DNA of 64,000 bases. Origin: Actinoplanes xinjiangensis. GTDB taxonomy: Bacteria > Actinomycetota > Actinomycetes > Mycobacteriales > Micromonosporaceae. The notes beneath the pieces were generated by a model that did not search any database, was not told the origin of the DNA, and worked only from the letters and a program-made list of their open reading frames with translations. This document shows positions 17,560 through 24,664 of this stretch, piece by piece. Positions within the stretch are counted from its first letter, which is position 1. Each line of letters opens with the position of its first letter. Location of the stretch: assembly GCF_003148685.1 (NCBI RefSeq), contig NZ_QGGR01000006.1, positions 248,001 through 312,000 on the forward strand, given 5' to 3'. Position numbers and translations under genes: made by a program.

Positions 17560-18672
17560 TCACGGAGTGTACGACCGGAACGGTTTCTCGAAGACCGCGG
17601 CGAACAGACGCGCCGTCACCAGGCACAACGGGAGTACCACGGCCACGGTGACGCCGAAGACGACCGGCCGGGAATCGGTGTGCGGCGCGACGAGCAGCGT
17701 GCTGACCAGCGCGACCACCGGCATATGGATCAGATAGAGGCTGTAGGAGCAGTCGCCGAGCGACTGCAACGGCCGGCTGCTCAACGACCGGACCAGCCGG
17801 GCCGGCCGGCGGGTGGCCACACCGGCCAGGAACATCGCGATCGCGGGCCCCACCGCCAGGTCGATCCAGTAGTAGTTGGCGACCGTCCACACCGAGCCCC
17901 GGACGGCGATCAGCGTCAGCACCGGCGCGGCGGCCAGCGCGGAGAGGCTCAGCCACGGCAGGCGCCGGATCCGGTCACCGGCCGTGACGATTCCGGCGGC
18001 CAGCACCCCCACGGTGAACAGCGGAGCCAGCTCGAAGGTGTAACCGGTCGGCCGGGACCCGGTGGACAGGGCCGGGAAGAGCAGGCCGGCCACCACGACC
18101 GGCACGGTGACCACCGCCAGCGTCACCGCCGTGCCGGCCCGGCGGCGCAGCAGCAGCACCAGCGGGAACAGCAGGTACAGGCAGGCTTCGGCGGCGATCG
18201 ACCAGAACGCGCCGTTCGGCGCGGGTGCGGCGACGACATCCTGGAGCAGCAGGGCGTAGACGGCGAACGAGTCGAGGGTCGGCGGTTCGCTGTGCGGGAG
18301 GTACGGGACGGCGGTCGCGATCACGGCGCTGGCGATGAGGGCCGCCCAGTAGGCGGGCAGGATCCGCCGGGCCCGCCGCAGGGTGTAACGCCGGGCGCCG
18401 CCGAGTCGCCAGGCGTTCCGGGCCGGTGCGATGGCCAGCGAGAACCCGGACAGGACGATGAACACGACGACCGCGAGCCGGCCGTGCAGCAGCCAGCCGA
18501 GCCAGCCCGGGCCGGTGTTCGCCGGATAGCCGGGGAACGCCAGCAGCCAGCAGTGATGCACCACGACGTAGAGGGCGGTCAGGCCGCGGATGCCGTCGAG
18601 CCCCGCCACCCGCCGGTCGTCGCGGGGTGGCCCGGCGGTCACGGCCGCCGGTTCCGCGGTGAGGACAGTCAT
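17560..18672 (-). CDS. Acyltransferase 3 family membrane protein
   Basis: A 370-residue protein with about ten transmembrane helices. The first helix region carries LDGIRGLTALYVVVHHCW, containing the R-x10-H motif of the acyltransferase 3 (OafA/NodX-like) family. VFIVLSGFSLAI and the C-terminal SYSLYLIHMPVV are also family landmarks. These enzymes acylate sugars, antibiotics or envelope polymers at the membrane. It is followed after 2 bp by the 323-residue hypothetical gene. No other envelope-synthesis gene adjoins it, so the substrate is open. Confidence 0.9.
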   Translation of the reverse strand: MTVLTAEPAAVTAGPPRDDRRVAGLDGIRGLTALYVVVHHCWLLAFPGYPANTGPGWLGWLLHGRLAVVVFIVLSGFSLAIAPARNAWRLGGARRYTLRRARRILPAYWAALIASAVIATAVPYLPHSEPPTLDSFAVYALLLQDVVAAPAPNGAFWSIAAEACLYLLFPLVLLLRRRAGTAVTLAVVTVPVVVAGLLFPALSTGSRPTGYTFELAPLFTVGVLAAGIVTAGDRIRRLPWLSLSALAAAPVLTLIAVRGSVWTVANYYWIDLAVGPAIAMFLAGVATRRPARLVRSLSSRPLQSLGDCSYSLYLIHMPVVALVSTLLVAPHTDSRPVVFGVTVAVVLPLCLVTARLFAAVFEKPFRSYTP

Positions 18673-18753
18673 GGTCGTCTCTGCCTTTCGGGCGCACGCC
18701 GGCCACCGGAGCCGGCCTACGGCCGGTCCGTCACACGGTGTGAAGGTGGGGGG

Positions 18754-20052
18754 TTAGGGGACGCGGACCTGCTGCCAGGTCAGACCGTCTTCAGACAGGT
18801 ACGCCTCGGCCCCCGAGGACGGCATCAGGTACGGCTGATCCGCCTGCTCCGTGGTGATCTGCACCGACCGGATCGCGGCCTCGGGCATGCCGGACAGGGT
18901 GACCTGGGTGTATCGACCGGTACCACGGCCGGCGACGACGCCGGTGTAGGTCGGGATGATGTGCGAATCGTCGGCGGTGACATACCCCGGAAACGCCCGG
19001 ACGCTTTCGACGGACTCGCCGGCCTTCCAGGTCGCCCCACCGTCGGTGGTGTAGTGGGAGTCGAACGTCCCGTCTTTCCGGCGGGTCATGGCATACGCCG
19101 TCGCCCCGGAGCCGGACGCGATCTTCGGCGTGAACAGCCCGGCCGGAAATCCGCTGTCGGCCGGCATCACCGCGGCACCGGTGAAGACATGGGTCTGCCA
19201 GGTCCGGCCGCCGTCGGAACTGGTCGCCACCGCCGGTCTCCTCGTGACCGGATCCAGCCCCGGCACCCAGAGCCGCTCGCTGATCGGCACGCTGATCTGA
19301 TCCGTCCATCCGGGTTCGATCGTGATGCCGGTGGGCTGGGTGGCCAGGGGACTGAACCGGCCGCTGCCCGGGTCGAGCACACCGACCTTGCAGTCCGGGG
19401 CTTCCACGAGGTCACAGTCGACCGGTCGGGCACCCTCCGGAACGGCGTCGGCCGGTTCGGTGGCGGCTGCGGCCTGCTCCCAGTGGCGACCGCCGTTGCG
19501 GCTCACCCAGGTCTGCATGATCGAGACCGGCGCGGTCGGGCCGGCTGTCGGGCCGCCCGTGCTCTGCGTCTCGATCACGTTGCCGACGGGCACGCGCTGT
19601 TCACGCCAGATGAGAAGCCCCGGGCCCGGCGCGGCCAGCGACACCTGGCGCGGAGTGTGAACGTCGCCCGGCGTGGGCGGCACGCTGCGCGCCTGCCAGT
19701 TGCCACCGCCGTCCGGCGACACGTACAGCTCGGAGTCGCAGTTCTCGCATGACGTTACGAGTCCGTAGAGTTCGGAGCCGGTGCTCGCCGACGCCGTCAT
19801 CCAGGGCCAGCTGCAGTCGGCCGTGCAGGTGACCTCCGGGACGGGATCGAGCGAACCGTAGTCGGGCGGGGCGTTCTGGACCGTGTAGCCGAAGCTCGCC
19901 GCGGCCAGCACGGTCACCACGAACACCGCACTCGTCGTGGCGGCCCGGCGCCGTCGGACCTTGCCGGCCCGCTGCCGGACGGTGGTGAACTCGGGCTGCC
20001 GCACCGCGTCGGCGACGTCCGACCGCAGCCGCTCGAATTGTGGTTCACGCAT
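18754..20052 (-). CDS. Membrane-anchored Asp-box beta-propeller protein, coupled to an ECF sigma factor
   Basis: A 432-residue protein. About 37 cytoplasmic residues with a basic patch (RQRAGKVRRRRAATT) precede one transmembrane helix (about 38-58). The outer part carries at least five Asp-box turns of the S-x-D-G-G-x-x-W type: SPDGGGNW, SRNGGRHW, SSDGGRTW, TTDGGATW and SEDGLTW. They imply a beta-propeller, and there is no sign of sialidase catalytic residues. The start overlaps the ECF sigma gene by 8 bp. I infer an anti-sigma-like sensor: the N-terminal tail would hold the sigma factor and the propeller would sense an outside signal. No zinc-binding anti-sigma motif (HxxxCxxC) is present. 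Confidence 0.85.
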   Translation of the reverse strand: MREPQFERLRSDVADAVRQPEFTTVRQRAGKVRRRRAATTSAVFVVTVLAAASFGYTVQNAPPDYGSLDPVPEVTCTADCSWPWMTASASTGSELYGLVTSCENCDSELYVSPDGGGNWQARSVPPTPGDVHTPRQVSLAAPGPGLLIWREQRVPVGNVIETQSTGGPTAGPTAPVSIMQTWVSRNGGRHWEQAAAATEPADAVPEGARPVDCDLVEAPDCKVGVLDPGSGRFSPLATQPTGITIEPGWTDQISVPISERLWVPGLDPVTRRPAVATSSDGGRTWQTHVFTGAAVMPADSGFPAGLFTPKIASGSGATAYAMTRRKDGTFDSHYTTDGGATWKAGESVESVRAFPGYVTADDSHIIPTYTGVVAGRGTGRYTQVTLSGMPEAAIRSVQITTEQADQPYLMPSSGAEAYLSEDGLTWQQVRVP

Positions 20053-20566
20053 GGCGTACCCCCTCGGGCAGTGAGACCGGCACGTCGTCGGAGAGGAACT
20101 CGGCCAGCGCCGCCCGGCCCCGGGTCAGCCTGGCCTTGACCGTGCCCACCGGAACGCCGAGCGTGGCCGCGACCTCGGCCACCGACAGGTCGGCCAGATG
20201 GTGCAGCACCACCGCCTCCCGGGTCGGCCGCGCCAGCCGCCGCAGTGCCGTGACCAGGGCCACCCGATCGCCGGTGACGCCCGGCGTGGCGGCCGGAGTG
20301 GCCTCGACCCGGCCCGAACTGACCAGCCGGTCGAACAGCCATCGCCGCCGGTAGCGGGTCCGGGCGACGTTGAGGGCCACGACCCGCAGCCACCGCTCGG
20401 CGTCGTCGGCGCGCAGGAACGACCGCGGCGAGGCCAGCACCCGGGCGAACGCCTCGTGCACCGCGTCCTCGGCCTCGGCGAGATCACCGACCAGACCGAA
20501 GACCTGCGTCACCAGTCGCCGGTAGTAGGCCTCGTACGCCTGACGTACCGCGTCCTCGGCCTCCAC
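20045..20566 (-). CDS. ECF (SigE-like) RNA polymerase sigma factor
   Basis: A 173-residue sigma factor with region 2 (LVGDLAEAEDAVHEAFARVL, then RWLRVVALNVARTRYRRR) and region 4 (LARPTREAVVLHHLADLSV followed by VAATLGVPVGTVKARLTRGRA). The GTG at 20566 follows a GGAGG-type site by about 4 nt. It is the first gene of a two-gene operon with the Asp-box membrane protein, which takes the place of an anti-sigma factor. Its promoter targets are unknown. Confidence 0.9.
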   Translation of the reverse strand: MEAEDAVRQAYEAYYRRLVTQVFGLVGDLAEAEDAVHEAFARVLASPRSFLRADDAERWLRVVALNVARTRYRRRWLFDRLVSSGRVEATPAATPGVTGDRVALVTALRRLARPTREAVVLHHLADLSVAEVAATLGVPVGTVKARLTRGRAALAEFLSDDVPVSLPEGVRHA

Positions 20567-20685
20567 GCACCCTCCCCGTCGTCGGTGCTCGTCCTGTCGT
20601 CGTCCCAGGAAGGACCGACACCTCGACCGTACGGTTGCATCGGGGTTCGAAGTTTTTCGGTACGGACACCGAGTGGCGGGCCGGG

Positions 20686-21279
20686 TCAGCCGGCCGGGGT
20701 CCCGTGGATGCGGACGAGGCCGTCGACGCCGCGCAGGAAGGTCTCGCAGATCGCGTCCGGGTCGAAGAGGCAGCCGGCCGCCATCGCGCCGTCGCGGAGC
20801 ATGACGAAGTGCTGGGCGGCCGGCTCCGCTCTGGCTGCCTGGAGCTCGGCCATCAGCGTGTTGACGGTGTCGAGGAACCACCGCCGGTGGGCGAGGACGG
20901 CCTGGTGCACCGGGTGGGCCGGGTCCGGGTATTCGGCGACCGCGTTCAGGAAGGCGCATCCCCGGAAGCCGGGTGTTCTGATGCCGTCGGCGATGGCCGC
21001 CGCGATGGCCCGGACGGTGTCGCCGGCTGACGCGCCGGGCACGACGGCCGTGGTGATCTGGTGACGGATGGCCTGGTCGGCGCTCTGCAGATAGGCCAGG
21101 ACCAGGTCTTCTTTGCCGGGGAAGTGCCGGTAGAAGGTCGCCCGGGTCACCTTGGCCTCGGCGATGATCCGGTCGACGCCGACCGAGTGGATGCCCTCGG
21201 CGTAGAAGATCCGGCTCGCGGTGGCGAGGAGCCGTTGCCGTGCCTCGGACGGCCGGGTCTCGGTTTCGGTGCGTGCCAT
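20686..21279 (-). CDS. TetR-family repressor of the adjacent divergent operon
   Basis: A 197-residue protein with an N-terminal TetR helix-turn-helix (SRIFYAEGIHSVGVDRIIAEAKVTRATFYRHFPGKEDLV) and a ligand-binding helical C-terminus with GFRGCAFLNAVAEYPDPAHPVH, common in TetR proteins near redox enzymes. It diverges from the membrane protein/reductase operon. Two inverted repeats in the intergenic region are its likely operators. Confidence 0.92.
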   Translation of the reverse strand: MARTETETRPSEARQRLLATASRIFYAEGIHSVGVDRIIAEAKVTRATFYRHFPGKEDLVLAYLQSADQAIRHQITTAVVPGASAGDTVRAIAAAIADGIRTPGFRGCAFLNAVAEYPDPAHPVHQAVLAHRRWFLDTVNTLMAELQAARAEPAAQHFVMLRDGAMAAGCLFDPDAICETFLRGVDGLVRIHGTPAG

Positions 21280-21306
21280 CCACCGATCATAGCCAGACGG
21301 CGAGAT

Positions 21307-21372
21307 AGAACGTTCGGTCTTGACAACGCGGCCGCCGCCCGTCATCTTTGGCCGAGACAGAACGTTCGTTCT
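21307..21372. promoter_or_regulatory. Two TetR-type operators around the divergent promoter
   Basis: AGAACG-TT-CGTTCT at 21359-21372 is a perfect 6-bp-arm dyad. AGAACG-TT-CGGTCT at 21307-21320 is the same with one mismatch. Their centres are 52 bp apart. A TTGACA -35 hexamer for the rightward operon lies at 21320-21325, adjoining the first operator, so binding would block transcription. Confidence 0.7.
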
Positions 21373-21389
21373 ACCTGTGAGGGATCGCC

Positions 21390-21947
21390 ATGACCACCGT
21401 TACCGCCCCCGGCATCTCGACGACTGCGGCCGCCCTGCGGCGGCTGTACTTCGTCCGGTTCGCCTTCGCCGTCATTTGGGCCGGTGTGACGACCGCGGTC
21501 GCCGACGAGCTCAGCCCTCTCACCGCCGTGCTCTTCGTGATCTACCCGCTCTTCGACGTGGCCGCCGCGATCGTCGACGCCCGCGCCTCGCGCAGCACCG
21601 GCTCGCCCACCCTGCTCCACCTGAACATCGCGGTCAGCTCGCTCACCGCGATCGGACTGGCCCTCGCGAGTACCTCGGGGGTCCCCGCGATGCTGCGGGT
21701 GTGGGGTGCCTGGGCGATCGTGGCCGGTGTGATCCAGCTGCTGGTCGGCGTGCGCCGCCGCACGATGGGCGGCCAGTGGCCGATGATCTTCAGTGGCGGC
21801 CTGTCGGTGCTGGCCGGTGGCTCCTTCGTCGCGGCCGCCTCGGCGGCCCAGCCGGCGCTCGCCAACGCCGTCGGCTACGCCATCCCCGGCGCGATCTTCT
21901 TCCTCATCGCCGCCATCCGTCTCGGCCGCGCGGCGAAGGGCAACTGA
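21390..21947 (+). CDS. Multi-pass membrane protein (DUF308-like)
   Basis: A 185-residue protein with about six transmembrane helices, including VRFAFAVIWAGVTTAV, LTAVLFVIYPLFDVAAAIVDA and VWGAWAIVAGVIQLLVGV. The even helices with short loops resemble DUF308/HdeD-like proteins. GAGGG lies before the ATG. It is the first gene of the TetR-controlled operon with the reductase; a membrane response to the reductase substrate is conceivable. Its last 36 bp belong to a duplicated segment. Confidence 0.8.
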   Translation: MTTVTAPGISTTAAALRRLYFVRFAFAVIWAGVTTAVADELSPLTAVLFVIYPLFDVAAAIVDARASRSTGSPTLLHLNIAVSSLTAIGLALASTSGVPAMLRVWGAWAIVAGVIQLLVGVRRRTMGGQWPMIFSGGLSVLAGGSFVAAASAAQPALANAVGYAIPGAIFFLIAAIRLGRAAKGN

Positions 21948-22046
21948 CCATGACGGAGTTGGCATACGACGTGATCGCGGCCATCCGTCTCGGCCGCGCG
22001 GCGAAAGGCAACTGACATGACCGACCTGACGTACGACGTGATCGTG
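21912..22046 (+). repeat. 68-bp tandem duplication across a gene junction
   Basis: 21912-21979 and 21980-22046 are diverged copies of one segment: the end of the membrane-protein gene, its stop, and the start of the reductase gene. Each copy begins GCCATCCGTCTCGGCCGCG and ends TACGACGTGATCG plus two bases. Confidence 0.9.
21950..22015 (+). other. 21-codon chimeric mini-ORF made by the junction duplication
   Basis: The duplication leaves an ORF whose first eight codons (MTELAYDV) copy the reductase start and whose last twelve (AIRLGRAAKGN) copy the membrane-protein tail. It starts 2 bp after one stop and ends 1 bp before the reductase ATG. It may be translated as a coupling step, but it is more likely a by-product. 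Confidence 0.5.
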
Positions 22047-23438
22047 CTCGGAGCCGGACCGGTGGGGGAGAACGTCGCCGACCGGGTCGTGCAGGGTGGC
22101 CTGACGGCCGCCGTCGTGGAACGGGAACTGGTCGGCGGCGAGTGCTCCTACTGGGCGTGCATGCCGACCAAGGCGCTCCTGCGCAGCGCCGCCGCACTCC
22201 GCGCGGCCCGGCGGCTGCCCGGCGCCCGGGAGGCGGTGACCGGCGACCTCGACGCGGCGGCGGTCCTGGCCCGGCGGGACGCCTTCGCCTCGCACTGGAC
22301 CGACGACGGGCAGGTCGCCTGGCTCGAGTCGGCCGGTATCGCGCTGCACCGCGGTCAGGGCCGGATCGCCGGCGACCGGGTCGTCGAGGTGACCGGCGCG
22401 GACGGGGTCACCACGGTCCTCACCGCCCGGCACGCGGTCGTCATCGCCACCGGCACGGGGGCTCTGCTCCCGGACATCGCCGGCCTGCGCGAGGCGGCAC
22501 CCTGGACCAGCCGGGAGGCGGCCGCCGCGACCGGGGTCCCGGCCCGCCTCGCCGTGATCGGCGGCGGAGTGGTGGCCACCGAGATGGCGACGGCCTACGC
22601 GAGCCTCGGCTCCGCGGTGACGGTACTGGCCCGTGACGGTGTGCTGCCGCAGGCCGAGCCGTTCGCGGGTGAACTGGTCACGGCCGCTCTGCGGGAGTCC
22701 GGCGTCACGGTCCGCGTCGGTGCCGAGGCGGCCTCGGTCGACCGCGCCGACGACGGTACGGTCCGCCTCGCGCTCACCGACGGCGACCGGATCGAGGTGG
22801 ACGAGGTCCTCGTCACGATCGGGCGGACCCCGAACACGCGCGACATCGGCCTCGACACCGTCGGGCTCGAACCCGGCGCGTGGCTCGCGGTCGACGACAC
22901 GTTGCGGGTGCTCGACGGTGGTGGCTGGTTGTACGCCGCCGGTGACGTCAACCGGCGGGCACTCCTCACCCACCAGGGCAAATACCAGGCCCGCGCGGTC
23001 GGCGACGTGATCGTGGCCCGCGCCGCGGGGGCGGTGGTCGAGGACGGCCGGTGGGGCCGGCACGTGGCGACCGCCGACGAGCGTGCCGTACCGCAGGTGG
23101 TCTTCACCGACCCGGAGGTCGCGTCGGTGGGGCTGACCGCGGCCGCCGCCGAGGCCGCGGGCCTGCGCACCCGGGTCGTCGATCACGATCTGGCCGCCGT
23201 GGCGGGGTCCGCACTGCACGCCGAGGGCTATCGGGGTCACGCCCGGATGGTCGTCGACGAGGACCGTCGGGTGATCGTCGGATTCACGGTCGCCGGCCCG
23301 GACGTCGCGGAACTGCTGCACGCCGCGACCGTCGCGATCGTCGGCGAGGTCCCACTGGACCGGCTGTGGCATGCCGTTCCCGCGTTCCCCACGGTCAGCG
23401 AGGTGTGGCTGCGACTGCTGGAGGCGTACGGCCGCTGA
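22017..23438 (+). CDS. FAD-dependent pyridine nucleotide-disulfide oxidoreductase (Lpd/mercuric-reductase superfamily)
   Basis: A 473-residue flavoprotein of normal length. It has the FAD Rossmann motif (VIVLGAGPVGENVA), the redox disulfide GGECSYWACMPTK with a C-x4-C spacing, an NAD(P) motif (LAVIGGGVVATEMA), the second FAD motif (GWLYAAGDV) and a C-terminal dimerisation domain ending HAVPAFPTVSEVW, where the usual HPTxSE dyad is spread out. This ending is typical of the actinobacterial class that includes quinone-reducing lipoamide dehydrogenase homologues. The substrate may be a disulfide, quinone or metal ion. TetR control with a membrane protein suggests induction by a toxic electrophile or oxidant. 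Confidence 0.9.
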   Translation: MTDLTYDVIVLGAGPVGENVADRVVQGGLTAAVVERELVGGECSYWACMPTKALLRSAAALRAARRLPGAREAVTGDLDAAAVLARRDAFASHWTDDGQVAWLESAGIALHRGQGRIAGDRVVEVTGADGVTTVLTARHAVVIATGTGALLPDIAGLREAAPWTSREAAAATGVPARLAVIGGGVVATEMATAYASLGSAVTVLARDGVLPQAEPFAGELVTAALRESGVTVRVGAEAASVDRADDGTVRLALTDGDRIEVDEVLVTIGRTPNTRDIGLDTVGLEPGAWLAVDDTLRVLDGGGWLYAAGDVNRRALLTHQGKYQARAVGDVIVARAAGAVVEDGRWGRHVATADERAVPQVVFTDPEVASVGLTAAAAEAAGLRTRVVDHDLAAVAGSALHAEGYRGHARMVVDEDRRVIVGFTVAGPDVAELLHAATVAIVGEVPLDRLWHAVPAFPTVSEVWLRLLEAYGR

Positions 23439-23443
23439 CCCGC

Positions 23444-24334
23444 TCAGATGCTGACGGTGTCACCGGCGAGCGTCGCCTCGACGAGGGGGCCGTCGGCCAG
23501 CGGGAACTCCAGGCGGGTGGCCCCCGCCTGGATGGCCAGGACGTGCACGTCCTCGTAGCGGTGGTGCGGCGTGACCCGGATGTCGGAGATCCTGGCCCGG
23601 GGCAGAACGGTCCGGGCCAGCGACAGTTTGTCGCCGGTGCCGGTGAACCAGTCGCGCCGGTGGATGATCTGGATCTCCCGGTGGTCGGCCACGGTGATCG
23701 AGGCGTGCAGGGTGGTCGGCCACGGGTTGTTCCACAGCCGGTCGGGCCGGTGGAGCGGGATCACCTCGTGGCGTCCGGCAATGTTGATCAGCCGCATACC
23801 CGGCTCCTCGGCGATCATCCGCTGGTACTCGTTGAGCAGGCCGGCGTCCGCGGGATCCAGGGTCGGGCCGGCCCCCCGATAGGCCTCGGCGGCCGTCGAC
23901 GAACTCTCCGGCAGATACCACCGGCGCAGCAGGGACGTCAGCTCCCGGATCGGGCCGCACGACGAGGCGTTGTACGTGACGGTCACGACCGGGCCGTCGA
24001 GCGTGTGCACGGTCAGCCGCCCGTTGAGCAGCCGCACACTGTCGACGATCGCCGCGATCCGGTCGAGGGGGACGTGCACCGTGTAGTAGGCCTCGTCGCG
24101 GCGGGCGAGGACGGTGAAGGTCTCCTCGTTGACGGCGAGCAGGTAGTCGTACAGGTGCATGGTCGGATGGGTGTTTCGTCCCTCGATGTCCCGGGGGACC
24201 TTGAGAACGCGGCGGTACGCCGCCGGGTCGATCCCGGCCTCCCGATAGAGACGCGGCAGGTCGTCGACGGTTCGCACCTCGTCGATCCACGGTCCGAAGC
24301 GGTCGAACTCCGGAGTGTTATCCGCGCTGGTCAC
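23444..24334 (-). CDS. Conserved hypothetical protein, possibly with bacterial PH-like domains
   Basis: A 296-residue soluble protein. Two stretches look like small beta-sandwich (bacterial PH-type) folds: TFTVLARRDEAYYTVHVPLDRI through LTVHTLDGPVVTVTYN, and ASITVADHREIQIIHRRDWF onwards. The likeness is only structural by eye. The GTG at 24334 is chosen; another start lies six codons upstream, and neither has a clear ribosome-binding site. It is convergent with the reductase gene (5-bp gap) and has no obvious partner. Confidence 0.7.
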   Translation of the reverse strand: MTSADNTPEFDRFGPWIDEVRTVDDLPRLYREAGIDPAAYRRVLKVPRDIEGRNTHPTMHLYDYLLAVNEETFTVLARRDEAYYTVHVPLDRIAAIVDSVRLLNGRLTVHTLDGPVVTVTYNASSCGPIRELTSLLRRWYLPESSSTAAEAYRGAGPTLDPADAGLLNEYQRMIAEEPGMRLINIAGRHEVIPLHRPDRLWNNPWPTTLHASITVADHREIQIIHRRDWFTGTGDKLSLARTVLPRARISDIRVTPHHRYEDVHVLAIQAGATRLEFPLADGPLVEATLAGDTVSI

Positions 24335-24664
24335 AAGCGGTGAGCCTAACAACCGAATCCGTTTCGGGACCCCGGATCAGTGCAGCCCGGCCATCCGGTG
24401 GTCAGGGCTCGCGACCGGACTGGCCGAGGTCGTCGAGGAAACGGGTCATCGTCGCCACGTAGTCGGTCAGGAACCGCTCGGCGTGCGCCAGGGCGCGCTG
24501 GTACTCGGCCGCGGGCGTGCGCCCTGCGCCTGGCGGCCCGTATCGGCAGCACCGGTGTGCTGCGCCGGCTGACGGCACGGATCGGCCACGTGGCCCGGAC
24601 CGGCCAGGCGCTTCCGGAGGTGGGCGGTCCGCCACCTCGGTAGGCGCCCGGCCGGCCGATCGGG
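24335..24664. other. 330-bp gap with probable gene remnants
   Basis: No full gene is convincing. On the minus strand 24402 to about 24507 reads like the tail of a helical protein (AAEYQRALAHAERFLTDYV, ending SGREP-stop). On the plus strand about 24518-24643 reads like another protein tail (CALRLAARIGSTGVLRRLTA, ending GGPPPR-stop). They meet head to head near 24510, as expected of decayed ends after a deletion. Neither remnant can be named. Confidence 0.35.

Noticed and set aside
21342..23372. 676-codon open frame antisense to the reductase
   Set aside because: Low-complexity composition and no domain; the plus-strand reductase is intact with all motifs.
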